64,000 bases of DNA from an uncultured Phycisphaerales bacterium (GCA_937927975.1 CALEZT010000258.1:1-64000); one strand, 5' to 3'; numbered from the stretch's first letter, positions 33,983-43,583 are shown. Numbers and translations are program-made. The notes: generated from the letters alone by a model not told the origin.

Positions 33983-36913
33983 ATGCGTATGTCCGAGCGT
34001 TTCGAGAACCGACGGTGGGCGAGATTGTGCTGGGTGGGTCTGCTGCTGACGTCTCTGACGGTCACGCTCCGAGCTGCGGGACCCGATCCCGAACGACTCG
34101 TGCTCTACCTGCCGTTGGAGGACGCCAAGAACGTCACCGATGCCTCGGCCAATCCTGCGACCGCGACGGTCGAGGGCACGCTCAACGCGGTCGATGCGCA
34201 GTTCGGCAAAGGCCTGGAGTTCAACGGGAGCAATGCGAACCGAATCCAGGTGACCCATGCTCCCAAGCTGGCGGGGATGTCGGCTCTGACCATCGAAGCC
34301 TGGGCGCTGGGCCGGAACATCGCCAGTCACGAGGGGATGAGCATCGTCTCCAAGAGAATCGCGAATCTCAACGCCGATCAGTACAACCTGTTCATCTGGA
34401 CGGGTCGGCTGGTCAATGGACGGGTCAACGGCAACAATACAAACATCGGCCTGTCCAAGACCGTCATCGCGGACAACACCTGGTACCACATCGCTCTGGT
34501 GTTCGACGCGCAAGGCGGCGCCAATGAGAAGATCAAGCTCTACATCAACGGCCTCCTGGAATCCAGCGCCACCCATCCGGCCACCGCGGTCGGAGCGGGC
34601 GTTTCGCCTCTATGGGTGGGCGATCTGGATGCCGCCAGAAACTTCCCGTGGGATGGGATTCTGGACGAGATCGGCATTTGGGACACGGCCCTGACCGAAG
34701 CCCAGATCAATCAGGTCATGGTCGAAGGCAAGGCCAAGATGCTGAACAAAGGCGCCGCCTGGAATCCGATGCCCGCCGACCGCGAAGAGGATGTGCTTGT
34801 CGACGCGGACCTTGTCTGGAACCCCGGTGAATATGCAGCGACGCACAACGTCTACTTCGGTTCGTCCCGGGACCAGGTTCTCGCAGCAGACCCTGCGGTT
34901 CTGGTCGGCGCGGGTCTGGCCCGCGAGGTCGATCGCCTGGATGTCGGGCGAATGGACTTCGGTCGGACGTATTTCTGGCGGGTCGATGAGGTCAACGCTC
35001 CGCCGAGCAACGCGGTCTTCGAAGGCGATGTCTGGAGTTTCACGACGGAGCCGTATTCGTATCCGATCGGGACGGTGACTGCGACCGCGTCGGGGAGCAG
35101 CCGGGCGGACACGGGCCCTGTGAACACGGTCAACGGCTCCGGCCTGAACGCCGGCGACCAGCACTCGGTTGAAGTGACGCACATGTGGTTGAGCGACGAG
35201 GCTTCTCCCAAGTGGATTCAGTACGAATTCGACAAGGCCTACAAGGTCGATCAACTGTGGGTGTGGAACGCCAACCAGATGATCGAGGCGTTCGTGGGCT
35301 TCAGCGCCAAGAACGTCACGATCGAGTATTCGCTCGACGGTCAGACGTGGACGGCCCTGGAGGGCGTTCCTGAGTTCTCCCGTGGCGGCGGCGTTCCGAC
35401 CTACACGGCGAACACGGTCGTGGATTTCGGCGGCGTCGAGGCGAAGTTCGTCAGACTGACGATCAACAGCAACTGGGGCGGGGTGGCCAAGCAGGTGAGT
35501 CTCAGCGAGGTTCGGTTCTACTATGTGCCTGTTCAGGCCAGATCGCCCGTGCCCGCGGACGGCGCCAAGGACGTCGGCCTCGACGCCCAGATGAACTGGC
35601 GGCCCGGCCGGGAGGCGACCTCGCACCAGGTGTTCTTCGGCGCCGATGAGGCTGCGGTGGCGGCGGGAACCGCTCCTTCTGCGACGGTGACCGGCCACAG
35701 CTACACCCCGGCTTCGATGACCTTCGGCACGCGGTACTTCTGGCGGGTCGATGAGATCGGCGGGGATGGGCCATATGAGGGGCCGGTTTGGAATTTCACG
35801 ACGCAGGAGTTCGCGTTGATCGAGGATTTCGAGGCCTACACCGACGAGGAAGGCAGCCGGATCTACGAGGCGTGGATCGACGGGATGACCGATGGCCTGA
35901 GCGGTTCGACGGTGGGCTATATGACGGCTCCGTTTGCGGAGAAGACGATCGTCCGCAGCGGCAAGCAGTCGATGCCTCTGGCGTACGACAATACGCAGGC
36001 GCCGTACTTCAGCGAGGCGGTCAAGGAGTTCGATTCGGTCCAGGACTGCACGGGCTCGGGTGCGACGGAGCTGTGCGTTTGGACCCGCGGTTACCCGGCG
36101 CCGGTGTCTGTTGCGGTGACCGAGACCGGCGGCAAGATGACGCTGACGGGCGCGGGCGCCGACATCTGGAACAACTCGGATGAGTTCACCTACGCCTTCA
36201 AGACCCTTAGCGGCGACGGCAGCCTGGTCGCCCGCGTGACCAGCAACGGGACCGGGACCAACACCTGGGCCAAAGGCGGCGTGATGATCCGCGACAGTCT
36301 CAACGGCGGTTCGACCCATGCGATGATGGTCATCACCGGCAGCGGCGGCAACGGCGCCAGCTTCCAGTACCGCAGCGCCGCCAACGGCGCCTCGGGCAAC
36401 AATGACATCACGACGGTGGTGGCTCCGCCGTACTGGGTCAGGATCGAGCGGGCCGGCGGGAACCTGACCGGTTCGGTCTCCGCGGACGGCAAGGCGTGGA
36501 GCCAGGTGGGCATGACGAGCATCGCGATGACCGATCCGGTCTACATCGGTCTGGCGGTGACCTCTCACGTGGCGGGTGTGGATCGGACCTTCGAGTTCGA
36601 GGGCATCGCCTCGACGGGCAACGTGACGGGTTCCTGGCAGGGCGCGGTGATCGACGCGGCTCGGTACAACGACGCGGCTGCGATGTATCTGACGGTGACC
36701 GACAGCACAGGCAAATCGGCGACCGCGATCAGCGACACGGCGGCGACCGAGGCCGACTGGACGCGCTGGACGATCCCGATGAGCAGCTTGCCCGGCGTGA
36801 ACTTCAGTCGGGTCAAGAAGCTCACGATCGGGGTGGGCTCCAAGGGCGCCGCCAGCGGCGGTTCGGGCATGGTCTTCATCGACGACATCGGCTACGGCCG
36901 CGCGGCTCAATAG
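33983..36913 (+). CDS. Modular exported protein P7: LamG head, F5/8C, CBM11-like jelly roll
   Basis: A 976-residue secreted protein. ATG 33983 is six bases after AGGAGG (33971-33976); 33977 and 33989 are alternatives. The signal peptide contains LCWVGLLLTSLTVTLRAAG. The LamG head (about 28-250; RLVLYLPLEDAKNVTDASAN, GLEFNGSNANRI, ILDEIGIWDTAL) is distinct from that of P6, while residues about 347-629 appear identical to P6. The CBM11-like domain (LIEDFEAYTDEEGSRIYEAW) carries the nested DUF1349-like domain (about 700-880; WAKGGVMIRDSLNGGSTHAM) and closes with FIDDIGYGRAAQ. The C-terminal third is very close to P8. No catalytic site was seen. Confidence 0.8.
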   Translation: MRMSERFENRRWARLCWVGLLLTSLTVTLRAAGPDPERLVLYLPLEDAKNVTDASANPATATVEGTLNAVDAQFGKGLEFNGSNANRIQVTHAPKLAGMSALTIEAWALGRNIASHEGMSIVSKRIANLNADQYNLFIWTGRLVNGRVNGNNTNIGLSKTVIADNTWYHIALVFDAQGGANEKIKLYINGLLESSATHPATAVGAGVSPLWVGDLDAARNFPWDGILDEIGIWDTALTEAQINQVMVEGKAKMLNKGAAWNPMPADREEDVLVDADLVWNPGEYAATHNVYFGSSRDQVLAADPAVLVGAGLAREVDRLDVGRMDFGRTYFWRVDEVNAPPSNAVFEGDVWSFTTEPYSYPIGTVTATASGSSRADTGPVNTVNGSGLNAGDQHSVEVTHMWLSDEASPKWIQYEFDKAYKVDQLWVWNANQMIEAFVGFSAKNVTIEYSLDGQTWTALEGVPEFSRGGGVPTYTANTVVDFGGVEAKFVRLTINSNWGGVAKQVSLSEVRFYYVPVQARSPVPADGAKDVGLDAQMNWRPGREATSHQVFFGADEAAVAAGTAPSATVTGHSYTPASMTFGTRYFWRVDEIGGDGPYEGPVWNFTTQEFALIEDFEAYTDEEGSRIYEAWIDGMTDGLSGSTVGYMTAPFAEKTIVRSGKQSMPLAYDNTQAPYFSEAVKEFDSVQDCTGSGATELCVWTRGYPAPVSVAVTETGGKMTLTGAGADIWNNSDEFTYAFKTLSGDGSLVARVTSNGTGTNTWAKGGVMIRDSLNGGSTHAMMVITGSGGNGASFQYRSAANGASGNNDITTVVAPPYWVRIERAGGNLTGSVSADGKAWSQVGMTSIAMTDPVYIGLAVTSHVAGVDRTFEFEGIASTGNVTGSWQGAVIDAARYNDAAAMYLTVTDSTGKSATAISDTAATEADWTRWTIPMSSLPGVNFSRVKKLTIGVGSKGAASGGSGMVFIDDIGYGRAAQ
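35022..35869 (+). repeat. Apparently identical 848-bp direct repeat, copy 2 (P7 middle)
   Basis: Second copy of the block at 32495-33342. Similarity to P6 before and after the block is clear but no longer exact. Confidence 0.88.
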
Positions 36914-37247
36914 CAGCGGTGGGAACCACTGAATTGCAGGACCTTCGACGGTTCGGCGTCTGCGACAGTCGGTCCCTCGCCAGGAGGACGGTTATCGATT
37001 GTGTACGCGATAGGGTGATTCCGGATAGGAATCATGCCGAAGTATATTTGTCAGGCGGTTGTCCGTGATACGGACGCTGTAGTGACGGATGCGTGGATTC
37101 TTCACGCGGTCCGCTCGCGACTTGCGTCGTTGTCTTCTGGGAAAGGAGGTGTTCCGTCCCCATCCGGCCTTGTGGCACCCGTTGATCCGGTTTTGGAAAT
37201 ACCTGTACTATCGAAACTCGGCACGCTGAATTGAAGGGAGGAAGAAC
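36914..37247. other. Intergenic region between P7 and P8
   Basis: 334 bases. They hold a promoter candidate at 37182-37211 and an SD-like AAAGGAGG at 37142-37149 not followed by an ATG at useful distance. No terminator hairpin with T-run was seen directly after P7. Confidence 0.5.
37182..37211 (+). promoter_or_regulatory. Candidate promoter of P8
   Basis: TTGATC (37182-37187), 18 bases, TACTAT (37206-37211), with only about 30 bases from the likely transcription start to the P8 ATG. Confidence 0.4.
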
Positions 37248-40145
37248 ATGTTGGTTCACAAACAGATCTTCGCGGCGACTCTCACTTTGCTCAGCATGAG
37301 TCTGGCGATGGCTGCGCCGCCCGCGGTGCATCCGGCCACGGGCGAACCGCTGGTGATCACCTGCTATCGGGGGGCGCCCGTCGCGATCGACGGGGACCTG
37401 AGCGACTGGAATCTCGACGCGATGACCCCGGCGGTCCTCGACGACGCCAAGCAAATCTACACCGGGACTTGGACCGGCGTCGCGGACTGCAGCGGGAAGT
37501 TCTACCTGATGTGGGACGACCAGAAAGTGTACATCGGCGCGGAAGTGAAGGACGACAGGCTGTCGATGACCAAGTCCGGCGGCGACATCTGGAACGCGGA
37601 CTGCATCGAGGTGTTTTTCAGCACGCTAAACGCCGTCTCAGGGCACGCGGAACACTACCAGTATGGCTTCAACGCCAATAATCAAACCTACAACTGGTGC
37701 AATATGGATGGTACGAGCAACGTGGTGCCTGCGTACCTCCAAATGGCCTCTTCGAAAACCCCCGACGGATACGTTTGCGAAGTCGCCATCGAATACGCGC
37801 AAATGAAGTCCTTGCAGTTCATCCCAGGCAACGCCATCGGCTTCCACCCCTGCATCGACGATACGGAAGCCACCGACCGGGAGATCCAGATGACCTGGAC
37901 AGGGCGGGAGGCTCACGATCAGAGTCTCGGGTTCGGACACATGATTCTCTCCTCCGAACCGGCGATTGCGGCCGGTCTGAGCCGGGCCCCGAATCCCGCC
38001 AACAAGGCCAAGGGGGTTTCGATCGATGCGGCTCTATCATGGATCGCAGGGAAATTCGCGGCCAGCCACGACGTCTATCTGGGCGACGTGTTCGAGGATG
38101 TCGACGCTGCGACGCGAGCCGACCCCAAAGGCGTGCTGGTCAGCCAGGGCCAAACGGCCACCGAATACACTCCCGCGACGGCGCTGGAGTACGGCAAGGT
38201 CTATTACTGGCGGGTCGACGAGGTCAACGCGGCCCCCGACAGCACGATCTACAAAGGGGACGTGTGGAGTTTCACCGTCGAATCATACGCCTATCCCATC
38301 ACGAGCGTGACCGCCAAGGCCTCGGGTTTCGCGCCAGGCATGGGACCGGAGAACACGATCAACCGTGCGGGACTCAATGAGTTCGACCAGCACGACACCG
38401 AAGCCACGCACATGTGGACGAGCACCGCAACGAAGCCCCGCTGGATCCAGTACGAGTTCGACCAGCCTTACAAGGTGCACGAACTGTGGGTCTGGAACTC
38501 CAACCAGATCATCGAGTCGGTCGTCGGGTTCGGCGCCAAGGACGTGACCATCGAGTATTCCATGGACGGAGTCACGTGGACGCCGCTGGAGGGGACCCAT
38601 CAGTTTGCGAGGGCGTCGGGTCTGCCGACTTACGCCAGCAACACCGTCGTCGACTTCGGCGACGTCACCGCCAAGTTCGTCAAGCTGACGATCGACACCA
38701 ACTGGGGAGGCCTCGCGCAGCAGGTCGGCATCGCGGAAGTGCGGTTCTTCTACGTCCCGGTGAAGGCTCATCTGCCCAGTCCGGCCGATGGCGCGACCGA
38801 TGTGGCCCTGACCACGTCGTTGGATTGGCGGCCCGGCCGCCTGGCCACCTCGCACAAGGTGTTCTTCGGGACCGATGAGGCTGCGGTCGCCGCCGGCACC
38901 GCTGCGTCCAGCACCGTGAGCGCGCACGGCTACACCCCGGCCTCCATGACTTTCGGAACGAAGTACTTCTGGAGAGTCGATGAAGTGGGCGACGCCGGAA
39001 CGTACGAAGGCGATGTCTGGAGCTTCAGCAGCCTGGAGTTTGCATCGATCGAAGATTTCGAGGGCTACACCGACGACGAGGGCAACCGGATCTACGAGTA
39101 CTGGCTCGACGGCGTTGCCGACGCGGTGTATGGCGGCTCAATGGTTGGCTACATGACGGCCCCGTTCGCTGAGAGGGCCATCATCCGCGGCGGCAAGCAG
39201 TCGATGCCTCTGGCTTACGACAACACGAAGGCCCCGTATTTCAGCGAGGCTGTAAAGGAGTTCGAAGCGGTCCAGAACTGGACCGGCTCGGGCGCGGCCG
39301 AGTTATGCGTCTGGACCCGCGGCTACCCGGCTGTGACCGGCACCGCGGTGACTGAGGCCGGCGGCAAGATGAATCTCACCGGCGCGGGAGCCGACATCTG
39401 GAACAACTCCGACGAGTTCACCTACGCCTACAAGACCCTCACCGGCGACGGCAGCCTGATCGCCCGCGTGGTCAGCAACGGCACCGGCGCCAACGAGTGG
39501 ACCAAAGGCGGCGTGATGATCCGCGACAGCATCAACGGCGGTTCGATGCATGCCTTCATGGCGATGACCGGCGGCGGCGGCAACGGCGCCAGCTTCCAAT
39601 ATCGCAGCGCGACCGACGGCGTGTCGGCCAACACCGACATCTCCACGGTGGTGGCTCCGCCGTACTGGGTCAGGATCGATCGGGCCGGCGCGACCTTCAG
39701 CGGTTTCGTCTCCTCCGACGGCAAGACCTGGAGCCAGGTGAGCAACACGGTCATCGCGATGACCGATCCGGTTCTCATCGGCATTGCGGTCACCTCTCAC
39801 GTGGCGGGCGTGGATCGGACCTTCCAGTTTGAGAGCATCGCTGCCACCGGCAATGTGACCGGCGCCTGGCAGGGGGCCATCATCAACGCGGCCCAGTACA
39901 ACGATGCGGCTCCGATGTACCTGACGGTCACCGACAGCACTGGCAAGGCAGCGACCGCCACCAGCGATACGGCGGCGACCGTTGCCAACTGGACGGCCTG
40001 GAAGATCCCGATGAGCAGCTTCGCCGGGGTGAATTTCAGCCGGGTCAAGAAGATCGCCATCGGAGTGGGCGCCAAAGGCGCCGCCAGCGGCGGCTCGGGT
40101 GTGGTCTTCATCGACGACATCGGTTACGGCCGTTCGGCCCAATAG
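37248..40145 (+). CDS. Modular exported protein P8: CBM9-like head, F5/8C, CBM11-like jelly roll
   Basis: A 965-residue secreted protein with a signal peptide (MLVHKQIFAATLTLLSMSLA, cleaved near MAAPP). The head (about 37-245) is CBM9-like: APVAIDGDLSDWNLDAM, FYLMWDDQKVYIGAEVKDDR, DIWNADCIEVFFST, with paired tryptophans available for sugar stacking. CBM9 domains bind reducing ends of plant polysaccharides. The family body follows: repeat A (245-345; YYWRVDEVNAAPD), F5/8C (348-505), repeat B (508-600), and the CBM11-like domain (SIEDFEGYTDDEGNRIYEYW) with nested DUF1349-like domain (WTKGGVMIRDSINGGSMHAF), ending FIDDIGYGRSAQ. The ATG is preceded by GGGAGG. It is the only member with a CBM9-like head. 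Confidence 0.8.
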   Translation: MLVHKQIFAATLTLLSMSLAMAAPPAVHPATGEPLVITCYRGAPVAIDGDLSDWNLDAMTPAVLDDAKQIYTGTWTGVADCSGKFYLMWDDQKVYIGAEVKDDRLSMTKSGGDIWNADCIEVFFSTLNAVSGHAEHYQYGFNANNQTYNWCNMDGTSNVVPAYLQMASSKTPDGYVCEVAIEYAQMKSLQFIPGNAIGFHPCIDDTEATDREIQMTWTGREAHDQSLGFGHMILSSEPAIAAGLSRAPNPANKAKGVSIDAALSWIAGKFAASHDVYLGDVFEDVDAATRADPKGVLVSQGQTATEYTPATALEYGKVYYWRVDEVNAAPDSTIYKGDVWSFTVESYAYPITSVTAKASGFAPGMGPENTINRAGLNEFDQHDTEATHMWTSTATKPRWIQYEFDQPYKVHELWVWNSNQIIESVVGFGAKDVTIEYSMDGVTWTPLEGTHQFARASGLPTYASNTVVDFGDVTAKFVKLTIDTNWGGLAQQVGIAEVRFFYVPVKAHLPSPADGATDVALTTSLDWRPGRLATSHKVFFGTDEAAVAAGTAASSTVSAHGYTPASMTFGTKYFWRVDEVGDAGTYEGDVWSFSSLEFASIEDFEGYTDDEGNRIYEYWLDGVADAVYGGSMVGYMTAPFAERAIIRGGKQSMPLAYDNTKAPYFSEAVKEFEAVQNWTGSGAAELCVWTRGYPAVTGTAVTEAGGKMNLTGAGADIWNNSDEFTYAYKTLTGDGSLIARVVSNGTGANEWTKGGVMIRDSINGGSMHAFMAMTGGGGNGASFQYRSATDGVSANTDISTVVAPPYWVRIDRAGATFSGFVSSDGKTWSQVSNTVIAMTDPVLIGIAVTSHVAGVDRTFQFESIAATGNVTGAWQGAIINAAQYNDAAPMYLTVTDSTGKAATATSDTAATVANWTAWKIPMSSFAGVNFSRVKKIAIGVGAKGAASGGSGVVFIDDIGYGRSAQ

Positions 40146-40174
40146 AGCCTGGTTTCTTCTATCGGTGCAACACG

Positions 40175-40207
40175 AGAGGGCCCGTCTCCACAGGGGACGG
40201 GCCCTCT
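40175..40207 (+). terminator. Hairpin after P8
   Basis: A 12-bp perfect stem (AGAGGGCCCGTC with GACGGGCCCTCT), 29 bases after the P8 stop. It is followed by ATTG rather than a T-run; a second small GC hairpin with TTT follows at about 40217-40240. Confidence 0.65.
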
Positions 40208-40268
40208 ATTGACAGGGGGACCCCACTCCTGGGGTCCTTTCGGGGGACGCAAATCTCCAACAGACCCC

Positions 40269-40297
40269 TTGCTTCTGAGGGGGGATTGTGGTATAAA
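40269..40297 (+). promoter_or_regulatory. Candidate sigma-70 promoter of P9
   Basis: TTGCTT (40269-40274), 17 bases, TATAAA (40292-40297). Confidence 0.5.
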
Positions 40298-40634
40298 CAA
40301 GACCATGGCTGCGAAGTGCGCGTTTTGCGTCGGGCGGCCGGTAGTGCTGTTTGGAGTGAGTACGAACCGTGAGGTGCGGTTGACGCACCGGTCGGAGTCG
40401 GAGGCCCTGATGATGAGTGTCCGCACGCGGATATAGCTGTCCAAGACGAGATATTCCTTTGCATTTTCCAGTATGATGGTTCCGGGCCTCTTGCTGCCGT
40501 GTCGTGAGGTCACAATTGAGAAGGAGGAGTTGCCGACCTGAACGAAGATCAAACCCGTATCGCGTTGTTTGTTTGGAGGGGGTGTGTCCAGACGACGAAA
40601 CAGTGGTGGTTGTGATTGTGAGGAGTTGTCCAAA

Positions 40635-43451
40635 ATGAGAAGAGTACTGTTTTTGGTTGTGGCCGCCCTCCTGTTGGCGAGCGGAGCGACGCAGGCACAG
40701 ATGTTCGACATCACCAACCCGGGCGATCCGGTCCTCGGGGTTCCCAACGACAATAACTGGCCGGCTGCGGAGGCGCCTCCGCGCGCGATCGACAACGTAA
40801 TCGCCGGCGCGAAGTACCTCTGCTTCAAGACGTCCTTCATACCGGATGCGGCCACCGGCGCCGGCGGCTTCCGCGTGACCCCGTCGGGCCCCAAGGTGGT
40901 CGTCAAGGCATTGAACTTCGCCAGCGCCAATGACGCGGTCGAGCGCGATCCGATCAGCTTCAGGCTGTCCGGTTCCGATGTGAGCATCGACGGGCCCTAT
41001 ACGCTGATTGCCGAAGGGAACATCGACGCATTCAACGCCACGACCGCCTATGCGAGAAACACCTGGATTCCCGCTCCCATTCCGATCGTCAACAAGAAGG
41101 CCTACAAGCACTACGAGCTGATGTTCACCGAGCTTCGGAATCGCGCGTCGGCCAACAGCGTGCAGATCGGCGAAGTGGAGTTCCTGTCCGACGGCAGCCT
41201 GCCCGGCTCGGCCGGCGGGGAATCGCCCAAGAGCGGCACCATCGACGTGCCCCGCGACGTGGCGCTGGGATGGTTGGCCGGCGATATGGCGGCCACTCAC
41301 GATGTCTACTTCGGAACGGATTTTGTGGACGTCAACACCGCCAGCCGGACCAGCCCCCTGGGTGTGCTCATCAGCAAAGATCAGACGGATGTCGGCTATG
41401 ACCCGGATGGTCTGCTCGATTACGGCCAGACCTATTACTGGCGAGTCGATGAGGTCAACTCGGCCCCCGACTTCACGATCTACAAAGGCGATGTCTGGAG
41501 CTTCACGGTCGAGCCGTTCGCCTATCCGATCAAGAACGTCACCGCGACGGCTTCCAGCCAGAGCCGCGGCGACACCGGTCCGCAGAACACCGTCGACGGC
41601 TCCGGCCTCAATGCCGACGATCAGCACTCCGTCGAGTTGACGCAGATGTGGATGAGCGGCAACACTGCGCCGCACTGGGTTCAGTACGAGTTCGACAAGG
41701 TCTACAAGCTCGATGAGCTGTGGGTCTGGAACTCCAACCAGATCGTGGAAGCGTTCGTCGGCTTCGGCGCCAAGGACGTGACCATCGAGTATTCGGTCGA
41801 CGGCGCGGCCTGGACTGCCCTGGAAGGGGCCCATGAGTTCGCCAAGGCGACCGGCGCTGCGACGTATGAGGCCAACACGTTCGTCGATTTCGGCGGCGTC
41901 GAGGCCAAGTTCGTCAAGCTGACGATCAACAGCAACTGGGGCGGCATTGCCCAGCAGGCGAGTCTCAGCGAGGTGCGGTTCTTCTACGTGCCGGTTCAGG
42001 CCTTCGGTTCGAAGCCGGCCGACGACGCGACGGCTGTCGACGTGACTGCCACCTTGGAGTGGCGGCCCGGTCGCGAGGCCACTTCGCACAAGGTGTTCTT
42101 CGGCGCCGATAGCGCCGCGGTCGCCGCGGGCACCGCTGCAGCCAGCACTGTGACCCAGAACAGTTTCACTCCGACCGCCATGAACCTCGACACCGAGTAC
42201 TTCTGGAGAGTCGACGCGATTGGCGATACCGGCACGTACGAAGGCGACGTCTGGAGTTTCACGACGCAGGAGTATCTGGTCGTTGACGACTTCGAAGGCT
42301 ACACCGACGACGAAGGCAGCCGGATCTATGAAGCCTGGGTCGACGGCATCACCACCGGCGCCAGCGGTTCGCAGGTCGGATACGACCAATCTCCGTTCGC
42401 CGAGAAGACCATCATCCGCGGCGGAACCCAGTCCATGCCGATTCTGTACGACAACAGCAAGTTCGCCCTGGCCGAAGCCCAGATCACCTTCGATTCAGCC
42501 CAGAATTGGAGCGCCCGAGGCATCAAGACGCTCGCGATCCACTTCGCCGGCGCCGCAGGCAACACCGGGCAACTGTACCTCAAGATCAACAGCACCAAGG
42601 TGGCCTACAATGGAGCCGCTGCGGACGTGACTCGCGCCGTCTGGCAGGCCTGGAACATCGATCTGTCCACCGTCGGCAACGTCAGCAGCGTTCGGACCCT
42701 CACGATCGGCATCGAGGGCACCGGCGCCGCGGGCAAGCTGTACATCGACGACATCCGGCTGTATCCGAAGGCTCCCCAGTTCATTACCCCCGTCAATCCG
42801 GGCAATGCCAACCTCGTGGGCCTCTGGACCCTGGACGGCAACACGAACGACACCTCCGGCAAGGGCAACAACGGGACCGTCACCGGCGGGACCGCGAGCT
42901 GGGTCCCCGGCGCAGTCGGGCAGGCGATGGAGTTCACGAACGGACAGACGTTCGTCGATTGCGGCAAAAACGCCAGCCTGAATCTGACCGACGCGGTCAC
43001 CGTGACGGCCTGGATCAAGATGGGCTTCACCGCCGGAGATCGCAAGATCGCGTCCAACCAGGACGGCACCACCGGCGGCTACAAGATCGGTCTCTACACC
43101 AACAACAAGGTTGAGTTCGAGGTCCGTACGTCCACCAACCAGGGCACCCTGACTCGCAATGTGGCCGGGGGCGCGACGCTGCAGCAGGACGTCTGGTATC
43201 ACGTCGCCGGCGTCTACTCCAAGGGTCAGTTCATGCGGACCTACGTTTTTGGGAACCTGGATCGCGAGATGGCCACGACAGCGGTGCTCGGCACCTCGAC
43301 GGCTTCGTTCATGCTCGGACGCGGCGAATCGGCCACGGACTACTTCTGGCTGGGCGCGCTGGATGACGTCCGCGTCTACAACCGCGTTCTGTCTCAAGAG
43401 GAGCTTCTATTTGTGATGGGTCAGACGCAGCCGGTGGCCAAACCGTTCTGA
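40635..43451 (+). CDS. Modular exported protein P9: discoidin-like head, F5/8C, CBM11-like jelly roll, C-terminal LamG
   Basis: A 938-residue secreted protein started at ATG 40635, with GAGGAG about ten bases upstream and a signal peptide (MRRVLFLVVAALLLASGATQ, cleaved near AQ). The head (about 23-198; DITNPGDPVLGVPNDNNWPA, APPRAIDNV, NSVQIGEVEFLSD) is a discoidin-like sandwich. Then repeat A (200-295), F5/8C (300-450), repeat B (455-545) and a CBM11-like domain (VVDDFEGYTDDEGSRIYEAW, ending YIDDIRLYPKAP) with no nested domain, as in P2. Uniquely in the family, a LamG domain (about 725-938; LVGLWTLDGNTNDTSGKGNN, GALDDVRVYNRVL) is at the C-terminus instead of the N-terminus. It is probably glycan binding. 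Confidence 0.8.
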   Translation: MRRVLFLVVAALLLASGATQAQMFDITNPGDPVLGVPNDNNWPAAEAPPRAIDNVIAGAKYLCFKTSFIPDAATGAGGFRVTPSGPKVVVKALNFASANDAVERDPISFRLSGSDVSIDGPYTLIAEGNIDAFNATTAYARNTWIPAPIPIVNKKAYKHYELMFTELRNRASANSVQIGEVEFLSDGSLPGSAGGESPKSGTIDVPRDVALGWLAGDMAATHDVYFGTDFVDVNTASRTSPLGVLISKDQTDVGYDPDGLLDYGQTYYWRVDEVNSAPDFTIYKGDVWSFTVEPFAYPIKNVTATASSQSRGDTGPQNTVDGSGLNADDQHSVELTQMWMSGNTAPHWVQYEFDKVYKLDELWVWNSNQIVEAFVGFGAKDVTIEYSVDGAAWTALEGAHEFAKATGAATYEANTFVDFGGVEAKFVKLTINSNWGGIAQQASLSEVRFFYVPVQAFGSKPADDATAVDVTATLEWRPGREATSHKVFFGADSAAVAAGTAAASTVTQNSFTPTAMNLDTEYFWRVDAIGDTGTYEGDVWSFTTQEYLVVDDFEGYTDDEGSRIYEAWVDGITTGASGSQVGYDQSPFAEKTIIRGGTQSMPILYDNSKFALAEAQITFDSAQNWSARGIKTLAIHFAGAAGNTGQLYLKINSTKVAYNGAAADVTRAVWQAWNIDLSTVGNVSSVRTLTIGIEGTGAAGKLYIDDIRLYPKAPQFITPVNPGNANLVGLWTLDGNTNDTSGKGNNGTVTGGTASWVPGAVGQAMEFTNGQTFVDCGKNASLNLTDAVTVTAWIKMGFTAGDRKIASNQDGTTGGYKIGLYTNNKVEFEVRTSTNQGTLTRNVAGGATLQQDVWYHVAGVYSKGQFMRTYVFGNLDREMATTAVLGTSTASFMLGRGESATDYFWLGALDDVRVYNRVLSQEELLFVMGQTQPVAKPF

Positions 43452-43494
43452 GTCGGCCTTGACAACAGATTAGTTACGCATCAGCATCTTCAGA

Positions 43495-43534
43495 CGGGGT
43501 CCCTGTTCACAAGACAGGGGCCCCGTTGTCTTTG
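43495..43534 (+). terminator. Rho-independent terminator after P9
   Basis: A 13-bp stem (ACGGGGTCCCTGT with ACAGGGGCCCCGT, one G-T pair), a 7-base loop and TGTCTTT behind it. Confidence 0.75.
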
Positions 43535-43554
43535 GCCCTTTCTCCAATCTGGTT

Positions 43555-43583
43555 TGACGCGATTTGGCGTTCGCATAAGAATA
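43555..43583 (+). promoter_or_regulatory. Candidate promoter of the GH51 gene
   Basis: TTGACG (43555-43560), 16 bases, TAAGAA (43577-43582). The same hexamer pair occurs upstream of the cobalamin riboswitch (49547-49575). Confidence 0.5.

Larger units (their letters stand above)
40146..40634. other. Intergenic region between P8 and P9
   Basis: 489 bases with the P8 terminator hairpins, a strong P9 promoter candidate and a long leader (about 330 bases). An SD-like AAGGAGGAG at 40520-40528 has no ATG behind it; the following text (AAGATCAAACCCGTATCGCG) loosely resembles the start of the P6 leader ORF without a start codon. Confidence 0.5.

Noticed and set aside
26524..35869. Long direct repeats as a CRISPR or phage array
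   Set aside because: The repeats are coding halves of paralogous genes, not short repeats with spacers. No cas, integrase or phage genes are present.
37034..37234. A 66-codon frame before P8 ending near APVDPVLEIP, loosely like the P3 leader peptide
   Set aside because: The possible short start (GTG 37172) has no SD, the length differs, and only VDPV is shared, so it was not called a leader ORF.
8509..43451. Cellulosome-like or sortase/PEP-CTERM anchoring of P1-P9
   Set aside because: All proteins end within a few residues of the jelly-roll DDIGFG/DDIGYG strand or a LamG domain; no dockerin duplication, LPxTG, PEP motif or C-terminal helix was seen.
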